From: Thiogranum sp.
Lineage (GTDB): Bacteria; Pseudomonadota; Gammaproteobacteria; DSM-19610
Direction: 5' to 3'
Assembly (NCBI GenBank): GCA_024102665.1
Contig: JAGFJP010000061.1
Coordinates: 53,101 to 117,100 of the forward strand
DNA: 64,000 nt
The stretch's first letter is position 1. Every line of letters begins with the position of its first letter. Below are positions 35,786 to 45,882 of the stretch, piece by piece. Position numbers and translations under genes: made by a program. Below the pieces are notes generated by a model. The model was not told the DNA's origin. It searched no databases and was given only the letters and a program-made list of their open reading frames with translations.

Positions 35786-37161
35786 TGTTGCAGCCCAACC
35801 GCCAATCCGTCTGGCAGCAGCGGCTGAAGCCGTATCTCCGCCGTGCGGGACAGCCGCTTCCGCTGGTCGTGTCCGGCAAGCTGACGCGCATGGTGGGCCT
35901 TACACTGGAAGCGGTCGGTTGCCAGGCTGCGATTGGCGGACGCTGCATGATCGAATCAGTTATCGGCGCGCCGATCGAGGCGGAAGTTGTGGGCTTCCAT
36001 GACGACAGGCTTTACCTGATGCCGATCGGCGATCTGCGGGGGCTCGTGCCCGATGCAAAAGTGGTTCCCACGCACAGCGTCTGCACAGTACCCGTTGGCG
36101 AACAGTTGCTGGGCCGTGTGCTCGATGGCGCCGGGCACCCGCTGGACGGCAAAGGCCCTCTCCATGATCACGAATGTGTACCGCTCACCGGCAGAGCGAC
36201 CAATCCACTGGCACGCCCGCCGATCCGTGAACCTCTGGACGTGGGAGTCGCTGCCATCAACGCTCTGCTCAGTGTCGGTCGCGGCCAACGTATGGGTCTT
36301 TTCGCGGGCAGCGGTGTAGGTAAAAGCGTTCTTCTGGGAATGATGACGCGATACACCAATGCCGATGTGATCGTGGTAGGGCTGATCGGTGAACGTGGAC
36401 GGGAAGTGAAGGAATTCGTCGAGAATATTCTCGGCGCAGAAGGACTATCGCGTTCTGTCGTCATCGCGACTCCGGCGGATACTTCGCCGCTGATGCGCAT
36501 GCACGGCGCGATGCTGGCAACCAGCGTGGCAGAGCATTTCCGGGATCAGGGCAAGCAGGTTCTCCTGCTGATGGATTCCCTGACGCGATTCGCCCAGGCG
36601 CAACGCGAAATCGCCCTTGCTATAGGTGAGCCGCCCGCCACCAAGGGCTATCCGCCGTCGGTATTCGCCAGGTTGCCGCAACTGGTGGAGAGGGCGGGAA
36701 CCGGCGAACGTGGCGGTTCCATTACCGCGTTCTATACCGTATTGGCGGAGGGCGACGATCAGAATGATCCGATTGCCGACGCCGCGCGCGCGATACTCGA
36801 CGGCCACGTAGTGCTGTCACGGGAACTGGCGGAGGCGGGGCATTATCCCGCGATTGATATCGAAGCGTCCATCAGTCGCGTGATGGTTGATATCGTGGCG
36901 CCTGAGCATGATCAGGCAGCGCGACGCTTCAGACAGATTTACTCGGCCTATCGGCAAAACCGCGATCTGATCAATGTCGGCGCTTATCAGTCCGGCAGCG
37001 ATCCGCGGGTGGATGAAGCGATCGCCATGTATCCGCAGCTTCGCAGCTTCCTACAGCAGAATATGCGCGAGCGGGTGACCTGGAACGAGAGCATGGCCGG
37101 GCTTGCAACGGCGCTTGGCGTAACTGCGGCGCCGCCGATCCATAAACGAACGACGGGATAG
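35782..37161 (+). CDS. fliI: Flagellum-specific ATPase FliI
   Basis: FliI is the hexameric export ATPase related to F1 beta. The 459-residue product carries Walker [16 protein letters not shown] near residues 171-185, the FliI-type segment [13 protein letters not shown], Walker [18 protein letters not shown], and a C-terminal helical domain. I start it at ATG 35782, overlapping the fliH stop, because the longer frame upstream lies inside fliH. Length is normal. Confidence 0.96.
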   Translation: MMLQPNRQSVWQQRLKPYLRRAGQPLPLVVSGKLTRMVGLTLEAVGCQAAIGGRCMIESVIGAPIEAEVVGFHDDRLYLMPIGDLRGLVPDAKVVPTHSVCTVPVGEQLLGRVLDGAGHPLDGKGPLHDHECVPLTGRATNPLARPPIREPLDVGVAAINALLSVGRGQRMGLFAGSGVGKSVLLGMMTRYTNADVIVVGLIGERGREVKEFVENILGAEGLSRSVVIATPADTSPLMRMHGAMLATSVAEHFRDQGKQVLLLMDSLTRFAQAQREIALAIGEPPATKGYPPSVFARLPQLVERAGTGERGGSITAFYTVLAEGDDQNDPIADAARAILDGHVVLSRELAEAGHYPAIDIEASISRVMVDIVAPEHDQAARRFRQIYSAYRQNRDLINVGAYQSGSDPRVDEAIAMYPQLRSFLQQNMRERVTWNESMAGLATALGVTAAPPIHKRTTG

Positions 37162-37175
37162 CGGTCTTGTACGCA

Positions 37176-37610
37176 ATGGCGCGATCAAAACGAATGCAGC
37201 CGGTTCAACGCGTGGCGCAAAGCCGTGAACAAGCGGCTATGCGCAAGCTCGGGCAGAGCCAGCAATACCTCGATGAACAGTGCAGGAAGCTCGACGAGCT
37301 GCGCGCTTATCGCGAGCAGTACACCCGGGAGTTCGAGTCCTGTGGCGGAGGTGGCCTGGGCGCGATGCGCTTGCAGGATTATCGCGTTTTTCTCGGGCGT
37401 CTGAATGAAGCGGTGCGGCAGCAGGAGGCGATTATCGCCAAATGCCAGAGTCAACATGAAAAGAATCGTCAGCTGTGGCTGGAGACGCGCGGCCGCGCCC
37501 AGGCGATCGAAAATGTTGTCCAGGGATACTGTCGCGAGGAACGCCGGCAAATGGACAGAAAAGAACAACGGGAACAGGACGAACACGCGCAGCGACCCCG
37601 TCGCAAGTAG
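37176..37610 (+). CDS. fliJ: Flagellar export chaperone FliJ
   Basis: FliJ is a small coiled-coil protein that links FliI to FlhA. The 144-residue product is almost entirely charged coiled coil (QSREQAAMRKLGQSQQYLDE, then QEAIIAKCQSQHEKNRQLWL), as expected. A TTG at 37167 would add three residues; I prefer the ATG at 37176. It sits between fliI and fliK. Confidence 0.9.
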   Translation: MARSKRMQPVQRVAQSREQAAMRKLGQSQQYLDEQCRKLDELRAYREQYTREFESCGGGGLGAMRLQDYRVFLGRLNEAVRQQEAIIAKCQSQHEKNRQLWLETRGRAQAIENVVQGYCREERRQMDRKEQREQDEHAQRPRRK

Positions 37611-37636
37611 ACCTGGCACATCCATTGCTCTAACAG

Positions 37637-38881
37637 ATGACAAGCGATATCAATCTGTCCAGGAGCCAGGGGATGACCGCATCCATAGCTGCACTACCAT
37701 TGTCTGCCGCCGGCACGGCCCCCCTTCTGGTGGGTGTTGGAAATATTCCAATAAAACAGCTACCTGCCGAGCAGTTTCAGACCTTCGAAGCGCTGCTGCA
37801 GCAGACCGCAGCCGCGTTGAACGTCCCGTACCCGGACAGCCTGAGCGGCGAAGCGGCCGCAAAAACCCTGGTCGAACAACTACAGACGCTGCCGCAAGGT
37901 GGCAAGCTGTTGCCGCTGCTGGAGCAGGTCAGGGATACCGCGGGCGCTCAAGGTGTTGCACCCGGGCAAGTCCTCGCGGATCTCGTGGCGAGGTTTGGGT
38001 CTGCAGAGCAGAGCCATGATTCGGATGCGTCCGGAGCGCTCTCCGTTATGCCGCTGCAAACAGTTGAGCCAAATCCACAGTATCTGGCGGTTTCGACCTC
38101 GGAAATCAACTCGCTCAACCGCGAACTGTCGCGCGTGTTGCAACAGCCGGGAACCCAGGACGCCGCCAGGGGAGTTGATCCCGCTTTAAATGAGCGCTTG
38201 CCGCAGGACCCGAAGCTGCCTGGCATTGATAAATTCATCGCACAATTACAGCAACCGGCGCCCGCTAACCCAGTGCCGCCAGCTGAACTCAAGTCAGCTT
38301 TGGCTGCGTTCAGGCAGCTCGCAACGGCTACTGAGGCAAGCGTGTCCGGGTCCGCCGGCAGGTCAGACAGCCTCGCTGCGGTGACACCGACCCAGCAGGT
38401 CACCACCAATCTACCTGCGACCGGTGGCGCGCCGGCTATGGTTGTGGGAACGCCGGTCGGCCAGGAAAACTGGGATCGGGCGCTGAGTGAGCGCGTGCAG
38501 TGGCTTGCTGGCCAGGGCGTACAACGCGCGCAAATCAGGCTGAACCCGGCGCACCTGGGCCCCATGGAAGTTCGCATACAGGTGCAGAACGATCAGGCGA
38601 CCGTTCATTTCACATCCGCACATGCCGTGGTCCGGGAGGCCCTGGAAGCGGCGTTGCCAAGACTGCGGGAAATGCTGGGCTCGTCGGGCGTCGAACTGGT
38701 TAATGTCGATGTCTCGTCGGGACAGTCGTTCGCAGAACAGCGACGCACCAGCGAACAGGAGTCCGCTAACGCCTCCAGCTGGAACGGGAGTGGCGCCGAA
38801 CCTGATGGAGGCCTGGAAACGGTGCTCGAATCACCCATCGCACCGCTGCTCCGAGCGGGGCTTCTGGATCTGTTTGCCTAA
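37637..38881 (+). CDS. fliK: Hook-length control protein FliK
   Basis: FliK measures the hook and switches export from hook to filament proteins through FlhB. The 414-residue product has a long low-complexity N-terminal ruler region rich in Ala, Gln and Pro, and a conserved C-terminal domain (about residues 270-370) with QIRLNPAHLGPMEVRIQVQN and ALEAALPRLREML. It ends the fliE-K block. A second FliK-like protein is encoded at 61243-62706 on the other strand. Confidence 0.93.
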   Translation: MTSDINLSRSQGMTASIAALPLSAAGTAPLLVGVGNIPIKQLPAEQFQTFEALLQQTAAALNVPYPDSLSGEAAAKTLVEQLQTLPQGGKLLPLLEQVRDTAGAQGVAPGQVLADLVARFGSAEQSHDSDASGALSVMPLQTVEPNPQYLAVSTSEINSLNRELSRVLQQPGTQDAARGVDPALNERLPQDPKLPGIDKFIAQLQQPAPANPVPPAELKSALAAFRQLATATEASVSGSAGRSDSLAAVTPTQQVTTNLPATGGAPAMVVGTPVGQENWDRALSERVQWLAGQGVQRAQIRLNPAHLGPMEVRIQVQNDQATVHFTSAHAVVREALEAALPRLREMLGSSGVELVNVDVSSGQSFAEQRRTSEQESANASSWNGSGAEPDGGLETVLESPIAPLLRAGLLDLFA

Positions 38882-38910
38882 GCGTTTCGATTTTAAAGGG
38901 ATTCTTTTCA

Positions 38911-38926
38911 GGCATGCTGAAATGCC
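38911..38926 (+). terminator. Small hairpin after fliK
   Basis: GGCAT (38911-38915) pairs with ATGCC (38922-38926) around a six-base loop, 30 bases after the fliK stop. The stem is short and there is no T run, so this is a weak candidate. The rest of the 146-base gap shows no promoter I can support. Confidence 0.25.
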
Positions 38927-39027
38927 GGCTCGAAGTGACGGCGGTTGTCAGGTAAACTATTGATTGTCTGCGGCCTGTGCCCTGTGCTAACGTTTAATTC
39001 ACAACTATAACAACGCTGGATTTGGCG

Positions 39028-41280
39028 ATGCCAACAACCACGAAAAACCGGGGGAGTAACAAGGCGGAGCGGCGTGCCGGTCCCCGAAAAAAATCCTCCA
39101 GTACCATCGTCGGCAAAGAATTCAATTACGTCCTGCATCTGGATGCGGACGATACCTTGCTGCTCAACCGTTATCGGGACGTTCTAGCCCAGGGCGCCGC
39201 CGGGTTCGCAGAGACTACCTACAATTATCTGTTTGATAACCCTGACATTGCAGACGTCATGTACGCCTACGAACGCCAGGGTGGCAACATCGGCGAACTG
39301 GTGCGCGGCCAACTCCAGCACCAGTTGAATCTGCTCAATGGCGACATCAGCGAAAAGGCCACGTTGCGTTCCGAGCAGGTTGGGCGATCGCACTTCCAGT
39401 GGGGGGTGAAACCCGTCTGGTCGCTGGGTTCGTACCGCTTGTGTTTTCAACATCTGAAACATCTGGTTGTCAGCGATCCGCAGATTGCCCCGGAAGATCG
39501 CGCACCGCTGGAGGCGGCGCTCATCAAGATGGTGTTCCGCGATCTCGCTATCACCAGTGAGGCGTACTGGCGCGCTGCCGTCGATCAGCTCAAGGAGCAG
39601 CGTGATGAGCTGGGTTTGGAACAGAATCTGGCAGGTGAATTACTGAGTCATATTCCGCAGATGCTCTGGACCGTCGATATCGAGTCCAACAAGATCAGCT
39701 ACGCAAGCCACGGTACGCGCGCATTCTGCGGCGACCGGCTGGAAGCGCCGATCCCCTGTTTTTATCGCATTAGCGGTTCCGAGCGACAACGCGTCCTTAC
39801 AGCCTGGCAACAGGTTATCGACGGCGAGCCGGTGCAACTGGAAATCCAGGTCAATACGGAGTCGGATCGGGAAGGCTGGTACCGGTTGGCATTCTACCCG
39901 ACAGCCAATCGGCGCGGGCGTGTGTTGCGCGTTCATTGCCTGATGGAGGACGTGACCGATTCGCATACCGACCGGGCACGACTGGAACAGCTCTCCACGC
40001 AGGACGAGGTCACCGGACTGGCCAATCGCACTTTGTGGTATGACCGTTTGGGGTCTGCGCTGGCGGTTGCGCGTCGCAACCCCGGCGCTTCCGTTGCCGT
40101 CATGATTCTCGATATCAACCAGTTCAAGATGTACAACGACTCGCTGGGCAATCAGGCCGGCGACGAACTGCTTCGCCAGGTCGGTACGCGCCTGCAAAAG
40201 GTATTGCGCGATACCGATACCCTGTCACGGCTGGGTGGCGATGAATTCGGTATCGTGCTGCCCATGGTCCAGGACGCTGAAAAAGCCGCCGCGCGCGTAG
40301 CGCGCCAGGTCATGGATACACTCAGCGCACCTTTTTCCTATAAAGGAAGGGACCTGTGCATCAGCAGTACTATTGGCATTTCAGTCTATCCACAGCATGG
40401 CGAGGACGCACACACGCTGGCCAGCCACGCAGACAGCGCGATGTACCGCGCCAAGTGGAATTCGGCGCCATATCTGTTTTACGAAATCGAATCCGACGCA
40501 TCCGCCACCGAACATCTGCAACTTTCCGGTCAGCTGCACGGCGCCCTGGAACGCGAAGAGTTTGAATTGTTCTACCAGCCCAAGATCGATCTGTTAAGCG
40601 GCAAGATCTGCGGCGCCGAAGCATTGCTGCGCTGGCGGCACCCGCAACAGGGGCTGGTGTTGCCCAAGCGCTTTATTCCGGTTGCCGAGCAGCTGGGCAT
40701 GATTTCGCCGATCACCGACTGGGTTCTCGACACCGCGCTGGAGCAAAGCAAGCACTGGCCGGCGAACGGGCAACCGATGTCGATTTCCATAAATGTCTCG
40801 GCGCGTTCATTCCAGTCGCCCGGACTGGTTCGCCGCATCGAGAAGGCGCTGCGCAAGGCCGGGGTGGAGGGATGTTGCCTGGAGGTGGAGATCACCGAAG
40901 ACACGTTGATGGCGGACCTTGAAGAGGGCGCCCGGATTCTCAACAGTCTGAATGCGCTGGGCGTGTCGATTGCGATCGACGACTTCGGCACCGGTTATTC
41001 CTCTCTGTCGTACCTCAAACGCCTGCCCATCGATACCATCAAGATCGACCAGTCCTTCCTTGAAGGGATGGCCAGTAATCCTAAAGATGTCGCTATCGTG
41101 CGCTCCATTATCGAACTCGGCCATAACCTGGACTGCAAAGTCATTGCTGAAGGTGTCGAAGGCGAAACGGTGCGCAGACAGCTGCAGGACCTCGGCTGTG
41201 ATCTGGTCCAGGGATTCCACATCAGCAAACCGTTGCCGGATGCGGGCTTCCGGGAATGGCTGTCACTTTCGACACACTGA
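39028..41280 (+). CDS. Globin-coupled PAS-GGDEF-EAL cyclic di-GMP enzyme
   Basis: The 750-residue protein seems to be a gas or redox sensor that makes or breaks cyclic di-GMP. Residues about 35-190 resemble a sensor globin, with the proximal-histidine region GRSHFQWGVKPVWSLGSYRL (His122). A PAS domain follows at about 205-310. The GGDEF domain is at about 335-500 with intact GGDEF (403-407) and an RxxD inhibitory site five residues before it (394-397). The EAL domain at about 510-745 has EALLRWRHP, DDFGTGYSSL and IAEGVEG, so both catalytic sets look intact. There are no membrane segments. It sits between fliK and fliL, an unusual place, and FleQ or PilZ-type targets are plausible. Confidence 0.88.
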   Translation: MPTTTKNRGSNKAERRAGPRKKSSSTIVGKEFNYVLHLDADDTLLLNRYRDVLAQGAAGFAETTYNYLFDNPDIADVMYAYERQGGNIGELVRGQLQHQLNLLNGDISEKATLRSEQVGRSHFQWGVKPVWSLGSYRLCFQHLKHLVVSDPQIAPEDRAPLEAALIKMVFRDLAITSEAYWRAAVDQLKEQRDELGLEQNLAGELLSHIPQMLWTVDIESNKISYASHGTRAFCGDRLEAPIPCFYRISGSERQRVLTAWQQVIDGEPVQLEIQVNTESDREGWYRLAFYPTANRRGRVLRVHCLMEDVTDSHTDRARLEQLSTQDEVTGLANRTLWYDRLGSALAVARRNPGASVAVMILDINQFKMYNDSLGNQAGDELLRQVGTRLQKVLRDTDTLSRLGGDEFGIVLPMVQDAEKAAARVARQVMDTLSAPFSYKGRDLCISSTIGISVYPQHGEDAHTLASHADSAMYRAKWNSAPYLFYEIESDASATEHLQLSGQLHGALEREEFELFYQPKIDLLSGKICGAEALLRWRHPQQGLVLPKRFIPVAEQLGMISPITDWVLDTALEQSKHWPANGQPMSISINVSARSFQSPGLVRRIEKALRKAGVEGCCLEVEITEDTLMADLEEGARILNSLNALGVSIAIDDFGTGYSSLSYLKRLPIDTIKIDQSFLEGMASNPKDVAIVRSIIELGHNLDCKVIAEGVEGETVRRQLQDLGCDLVQGFHISKPLPDAGFREWLSLSTH

Positions 41281-41295
41281 ACCAGAACCTCTGAA

Positions 41296-41317
41296 CCGGA
41301 CCCCGTCCCCCGTCCGG
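41296..41317 (+). terminator. Hairpin after the GGDEF-EAL gene
   Basis: CCGGAC (41296-41301) pairs perfectly with GTCCGG (41312-41317) around a ten-base loop, fifteen bases after the stop codon, followed by ATTACTCTCTTCG. It could end this transcript before the sigma-54 promoter of fliL. Confidence 0.42.
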
Positions 41318-41508
41318 ATTACTCTCTTCGTTTCATGCCTGTGTCCTGTCGCGCTGCCGGAGTCCCTGGCGACGGTCAATTTCGATGTTCCGGATTTCAG
41401 CCAAGGTTACGTCGAAGCATCCCTGCGATCCGAGTCAAATATCCGGCACCATTTTCAAAGCAGTTTATAACTATCTGATGTACGGAGACTAATTGCTGGT
41501 AATTCTCG
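41318..41508 (+). other. Upstream region of the fliL promoter
   Basis: No gene is seen here. It would be the place for upstream activator sites of the sigma-54 promoter at 41509, but I could not identify a binding motif. Confidence 0.4.
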
Positions 41509-41524
41509 TGGCATACGTTTTGCT
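41509..41524 (+). promoter_or_regulatory. Sigma-54 promoter of the fliL operon
   Basis: TGGCATA, four bases, TTGCT differs from the consensus at two positions. GG (41510-41511) and GC (41522-41523) are ten bases apart. Transcription would start near 41535, upstream of the fliL ATG at 41559. It would serve fliLMNOPQR and perhaps flhB-flhA. Confidence 0.86.
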
Positions 41525-41558
41525 ACCCCAGTAGAAGACAGATACACGGGGACAGGCA

Positions 41559-42119
41559 ATGGCTAGAGAAGACGATCTGGATCTTGATATAGAAGGCGCC
41601 GAGGCGCCGGCAGCTAACTCCAGGTCCAGAATGCTCATCATAGCGCTGGTGGTGGTTTTGCTGCTCGGCATCTCGACCGCAGCGACACTGATGTTGAGCG
41701 GCATATTATCCGACGACAGCGTGACGGTCGCAGACCAGGAAGAGGGAAGCGCCGCAACGCCCGACCAGAAAGCGCTCGACAGCAAAAAGGCGAGCAAGGC
41801 ACCGCTCAACTACGTGCCACTGGATCCACCCTTCGTCGTCAATTTCGGCGGCGACTCCGACATCCGTTTTCTCCAGGTCACGGTAGAAGTGGGAACACGT
41901 GATCCAGCAATTGTGGAACGGGTAAAAGAGCACCGTCCGGCGATTCGCAACAGTCTGGTGCTGTTGTTCAGCAGCCAGGATCCGCACGCGCTCAACGCCA
42001 GGGAAGGCAAGGAAAAGCTCCGTGATGAAACGCTTGCCGAGGTGCAGAAAGTACTCAGGCAGGAAACCGGCGTTCCCGGCGTGGAAAGCGTGTTCTTCAC
42101 CAGTTTTGTCATGCAATAG
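41559..42119 (+). CDS. fliL: Flagellar basal body-associated protein FliL
   Basis: FliL is an inner-membrane protein that surrounds or supports the stator. The 186-residue product has a short cytoplasmic tail, one membrane segment near residues 25-47 (MLIIALVVVLLLGISTAATL), and a periplasmic stomatin-like domain with PPFVVNFGGDSDIRFLQVTV and DETLAEVQKVLRQETG. It is first in the operon. Confidence 0.95.
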   Translation: MAREDDLDLDIEGAEAPAANSRSRMLIIALVVVLLLGISTAATLMLSGILSDDSVTVADQEEGSAATPDQKALDSKKASKAPLNYVPLDPPFVVNFGGDSDIRFLQVTVEVGTRDPAIVERVKEHRPAIRNSLVLLFSSQDPHALNAREGKEKLRDETLAEVQKVLRQETGVPGVESVFFTSFVMQ

Positions 42120-42128
42120 GATGCTTCA

Positions 42129-43112
42129 GTGAACGATCTGCTTTCCCAGGACGAAATCGATGCGCTGCTGCACGGCGTAACCGGCGGCGGCGTCGATACG
42201 GGTACCGATGAAGAAGTTCCCGAGGGCGAGGTACAGGGCTACGATTTTGCCAGCCAGGACCGGATTGTGCGCGGGCGCATGCCCACGCTGGAAATGATCA
42301 ACGAACGCTTCGCCCGTTATTTCCGCATCAGTCTCTTCAACATGCTGCGCCGCGCAGGTGAGATTTCCGTATCCGGCGTGCAAATGCTCAAGTTCGCCGA
42401 GTATGTCCACAGCCTGTTCGTGCCGACCAGTCTCAACCTGGTGCGCGTGAATCCGCTGCGTGGAACGGCGTTGTTCGTGCTCGAGCCGAAACTGGTGTTC
42501 GCGCTGGTGGACAACTTTTTCGGCGGTGGCGGGCGGTTTCATACCAAGATCGAGGGGCGCGAGTTCACGCCCACCGAGCTTCGCGTGATTCGCATGGTAC
42601 TGGACATCGCGTTTTCCGACTTGATGCAGGCATGGAAACCGGTGCTTGAAGTCGGATTCGACTATCAGGGTTCGGAAGTCAATCCGCACTTCGCCAATAT
42701 CGTGAGTCCGACCGAGGTCGTGGTGGTGAACACCTTCCGCGTCGAGCTTGAGGGCGGCGGGGGAGATCTCCACGTCACCATGCCCTATTCAATGGTGGAG
42801 CCGATTCGTGATCTGCTGGACGCCGGTGTGCAGAGCGACCGGACGGATCGCGACGAACGCTGGACACGTACCATTCGCGAAGAAATGAAAGAGGCGCGGG
42901 TCGCGGTTGCAGCGACACTGGTCGAGACCACCTTGTCGCTGCGCGAACTCAACCAGTTGAAGGCCGGCGACGTGATCCCCGTCGACCTGCCGGAACTGGT
43001 GACGCTGGAAGCCGAGTCAACGCCGGTTTTCAGGGGCAAGTTCGGGGTCCATAACGGCGCCAGGGCGATCAAGATCGTCAGGAAAATCGTATCGGAACAG
43101 TTCGACAAATAG
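42129..43112 (+). CDS. fliM: Flagellar switch protein FliM
   Basis: FliM forms the C-ring wall and binds phospho-CheY. The 327-residue product has the CheY-binding N-terminal peptide (DLLSQDEIDALLHG), a CheC-like middle domain, and a C-terminal SpoA domain (ELNQLKAGDVIPVDLPELV). The GTG start at 42129 is preceded by TAGGA; this start gives the family N-terminus. It is encoded nine bases after fliL. Confidence 0.97.
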   Translation: MNDLLSQDEIDALLHGVTGGGVDTGTDEEVPEGEVQGYDFASQDRIVRGRMPTLEMINERFARYFRISLFNMLRRAGEISVSGVQMLKFAEYVHSLFVPTSLNLVRVNPLRGTALFVLEPKLVFALVDNFFGGGGRFHTKIEGREFTPTELRVIRMVLDIAFSDLMQAWKPVLEVGFDYQGSEVNPHFANIVSPTEVVVVNTFRVELEGGGGDLHVTMPYSMVEPIRDLLDAGVQSDRTDRDERWTRTIREEMKEARVAVAATLVETTLSLRELNQLKAGDVIPVDLPELVTLEAESTPVFRGKFGVHNGARAIKIVRKIVSEQFDK

Positions 43113-43133
43113 GGTTGGCAGCGGGAGAAGCTG

Positions 43134-43556
43134 ATGAGTGAAAAGATCGAAAACCATGAAGCGGCCGCGGACGACGACTGGGCCGCGGCGATGGCCGAAC
43201 AGGCCGATGCCGAAGGCGCGGATAACAGCGACGAGGACGTGTCTTCAGCGGAGTTTGACAGTCTCGAGGATACCTCGGGCGGGCCCGCCGGGGTCGAGGC
43301 CAATATGGATGTCATCCTCGACATTCCCGTCACCATATCGATGGAGATCGGTCGCACCCACATCAGCATCAGAAACCTGTTGCAACTGAACCAGGGCTCC
43401 GTCGTGGAGCTGGACCGTCTCGCCGGAGAGCCCATGGACGTACTGGTCAACGGCACGCTGGTTGCGCATGGCGAAGTGGTGGTGGTTAACGAAAAGTTCG
43501 GTATTCGTCTGACCGATGTCATCAGTCCGGCGGAACGCGTCAAGAAGCTGCGATAG
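43134..43556 (+). CDS. fliN: Flagellar switch protein FliN
   Basis: FliN forms the lower ring of the switch with FliM. The 140-residue product has an acidic N-terminal tail of about 55 residues and the conserved SpoA domain with [20 protein letters not shown] and [28 protein letters not shown] precedes the ATG. It is followed eleven bases later by fliO. Confidence 0.96.
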   Translation: MSEKIENHEAAADDDWAAAMAEQADAEGADNSDEDVSSAEFDSLEDTSGGPAGVEANMDVILDIPVTISMEIGRTHISIRNLLQLNQGSVVELDRLAGEPMDVLVNGTLVAHGEVVVVNEKFGIRLTDVISPAERVKKLR

Positions 43557-43567
43557 GAAATTTATTA

Positions 43568-44059
43568 ATGACACGCCGAACTTCGCAGCTGGCCGCTCTT
43601 GTCGCCACCACGGTGATTCCGTCGCTCGGCAGGGCTGTGGACAACGTCCAGGGATCAATAAATGCCGCCGGTGCCGGCGGCCCGCTGAAAGAGGCCGGCA
43701 AGATCACCGCCGGGCAGGATCCGCTGGCAATGACCAGTCTGTGGCAACTGACACTGGGCATGTTGATGGTGCTCGCGTTGATCGTCGGAATCGCCTGGGT
43801 GCTGAAACGCACCGGGCGTTTCCAGCTGGCGGCGGGCGGCGGTCTGCGCATTCTCGGCGGACTTTCCATGGGCGCGCGGGAACGGGTCGTGTTGCTGCAG
43901 GTGGGAGATGCCCAGTTGCTGGTCGGCGTCGCACCTGGACGTGTGCAGACTCTGCACGTGCTGGAACGGCCGCTGCATTCAGCGTCCGATGGCATTTCTC
44001 CGGGCAAGGCCTTTTCAGATCAGCTCGGCCGTTTCCTGAAAAAGGAAAAAACGACATGA
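43568..44059 (+). CDS. fliO: Flagellar export apparatus protein FliO
   Basis: FliO helps assemble the FliP ring of the export gate. The 163-residue product has an N-terminal hydrophobic stretch, a membrane segment near residues 60-80 ([20 protein letters not shown]), and a cytoplasmic domain ([20 protein letters not shown]). FliO is poorly conserved in general; context supports the name. It overlaps fliP by four bases. Confidence 0.91.
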   Translation: MTRRTSQLAALVATTVIPSLGRAVDNVQGSINAAGAGGPLKEAGKITAGQDPLAMTSLWQLTLGMLMVLALIVGIAWVLKRTGRFQLAAGGGLRILGGLSMGARERVVLLQVGDAQLLVGVAPGRVQTLHVLERPLHSASDGISPGKAFSDQLGRFLKKEKTT

Positions 44060-44799
44060 AACGCGGCCTGGTACTGCTGATCCTGATGATGAATTTTGTT
44101 CCGCTGCTGGCATCGGCCGAACCCGGTCTGGCGGCATTGACCGTGAAGCCTGGCGAAAACGGCAGCGAAACCTACTCGGTGACCATCCAGGTGCTGCTGT
44201 TCATGACGGCGCTGAGCCTGTTGCCGGCGGCGCTGATGATGATGACCTCGTTCATGCGCATCCTTATTGTCCTGGGCATTCTGCGTCAGGCGCTGGGAAC
44301 GCAGTCATCACCGTCGAACCAGGTACTGATCGGGCTCGCGCTGTTCCTGAGCCTGTTCATCATGATGCCGGTCTTCGACCGCGTATACGAAGATGCGCTT
44401 GCTCCCTACCTCGAAGAGCAGATTCCGGCGCAGGAAGCCATGCAGCGCGCCGCAGGTCCGTTCCGCGGCTTTATGCTCGGACAGACGCGTGATGACGATC
44501 TCATGCTGTTCGCCAATATATCGGGAAGCGCAGAGTTCGAAACCGCTGAGGATGTTCCTTTCTCGCTGCTGCTCCCTGCGTTTGTTACCAGTGAGCTGAA
44601 GACTGCGTTCCAGATCGGTTTTCTCATCCTGATACCGTTCCTGGTGATCGATCTTGTGATCGCCACCCTGTTGATGTCGATGGGCATGATGATGCTGTCG
44701 CCCATGATTATTTCACTGCCTTTCAAAATCATGCTTTTTGTGCTTATCGACGGCTGGTCCCTGATCATGGGTACGCTGGCCGCCAGCTTCGCGGTTTGA
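44056..44799 (+). CDS. fliP: Flagellar export gate protein FliP
   Basis: FliP forms the pentameric core of the export gate. With the ATG at 44056 the product is 247 residues, starts with a cleavable signal peptide ending ASA, and has the conserved segments [20 protein letters not shown] and [20 protein letters not shown]. The frame is open far upstream into fliN and fliO, but that extension is not plausible. Confidence 0.96.
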   Translation: MKRGLVLLILMMNFVPLLASAEPGLAALTVKPGENGSETYSVTIQVLLFMTALSLLPAALMMMTSFMRILIVLGILRQALGTQSSPSNQVLIGLALFLSLFIMMPVFDRVYEDALAPYLEEQIPAQEAMQRAAGPFRGFMLGQTRDDDLMLFANISGSAEFETAEDVPFSLLLPAFVTSELKTAFQIGFLILIPFLVIDLVIATLLMSMGMMMLSPMIISLPFKIMLFVLIDGWSLIMGTLAASFAV

Positions 44800-44812
44800 T
44801 GGAGGAACTGAC

Positions 44813-45082
44813 TTGACACCGGAAACAGTAATGGAAATCGGCATGCGCGCAATGACGGTGACGGCGCTGCTCGCCGCCCCCTTGCTGCTTTCCGCGCTGG
44901 TGGTCGGTCTGCTCATCGGTATGCTGCAGGCCGCGACCCAGATCAACGAGATGACACTGACTTTCGTTCCGAAGCTGATCGTGGTGGCGCTGGTGCTGAT
45001 GTTCGCCGGCCCGGCGCTGCTCCAGACCCTCCTGGGTTTCACGATCCAGTTGATAGAGGGAATACCGGACATTATCGGGTAA
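44813..45082 (+). CDS. fliQ: Flagellar export gate protein FliQ
   Basis: FliQ is a small two-helix membrane subunit of the export gate. The 89-residue product has the two hydrophobic segments (ALLAAPLLLSALVVGLLIGM and FVPKLIVVALVLMFAGPALL) with ATQINEMTLTF between them. It starts at TTG 44813 with GGAGG at 44802-44806, six bases upstream. Confidence 0.95.
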   Translation: MTPETVMEIGMRAMTVTALLAAPLLLSALVVGLLIGMLQAATQINEMTLTFVPKLIVVALVLMFAGPALLQTLLGFTIQLIEGIPDIIG

Positions 45083-45101
45083 GCGGTGGAGTGACCGGAT
45101 C

Positions 45102-45881
45102 ATGCTATTCACCAGCGCCGACATCTCAACCTGGATCGCCACTCTGTTCTGGCCGTTCACGCGCATCGCAGGAATGCTTGCGATCGCACCGATATTCGGT
45201 GCGCGCATGGTGCCGGTGCGCATCCGGCTGGTGATTGCGCTGTTGCTGACCTTCCTCGTAATACCGCTGTTGCCGCCGGTGCCCGCGCTCGATCCCCTGT
45301 CGGCGGCCGGCGTGCTGGTCACCATCCAGCAACTGATCATCGGGCTGGCCATCGGCTTCAGTATTCAACTGGTCTTCGCGGCACTGGTTATCGCCGGGCA
45401 GACTATCGCCATGGGCATGGGGCTGGGCTTCGCGCAGATGGTGGATCCCCAGAACGGTGTCAATGTTCCGGTGATCGGTCAGTACTACGTGGTCATAGCG
45501 ACGCTTCTGTTTCTGGCGTTGAACGGACACCTGGCGTTGATTCGGGTGCTGGTCGACAGCTTTCAGTCACTGCCGATCGGCGCAGAGACATTGACCCGGG
45601 AAGACATGCGAGCCATCGCTTACTGGGGAACACGGATGTTCGCCCAGGCCGTCATGGTGGCGTTGCCCGCCGTGGCGTCGATCCTGCTGGTCAATGTTTC
45701 CTTCGGCGTGGTCAGCCGTTCGGCGCCGCAACTCAACGTTTTCGGCGTCGGCTTTCCGGTTACGCTGACGCTGGGTTTCGTGGTGCTGATCTTCGCGATT
45801 TCCAATCTGTTGCCGCAGATGGAACAGCTCATTGAAAGTGCCCTGACCGCGGTGACGCTGTTCGGGACAGGGGAGTCATAA
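45102..45881 (+). CDS. fliR: Flagellar export gate protein FliR
   Basis: FliR completes the export gate core. The 259-residue product has multiple membrane segments, the family motif RIAGMLAIAPIFGARMVPVR near residues 20-40, and MGLGFAQMVDPQNGVNVPVI near residues 105-125. The ATG is preceded by GGAGTGACC. It ends one base before flhB. Confidence 0.95.
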   Translation: MLFTSADISTWIATLFWPFTRIAGMLAIAPIFGARMVPVRIRLVIALLLTFLVIPLLPPVPALDPLSAAGVLVTIQQLIIGLAIGFSIQLVFAALVIAGQTIAMGMGLGFAQMVDPQNGVNVPVIGQYYVVIATLLFLALNGHLALIRVLVDSFQSLPIGAETLTREDMRAIAYWGTRMFAQAVMVALPAVASILLVNVSFGVVSRSAPQLNVFGVGFPVTLTLGFVVLIFAISNLLPQMEQLIESALTAVTLFGTGES

Positions 45882-45882
45882 C

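Noticed and set aside
38892..38920. TAAA-based sigma-28 promoter before the globin-GGDEF-EAL gene
   Set aside because: The sequence fifteen bases later matches the -10 consensus at only two positions.
43516..44055. Long upstream extension of fliP
   Set aside because: It runs through fliN and fliO in another frame; the signal peptide fixes the start at 44056.
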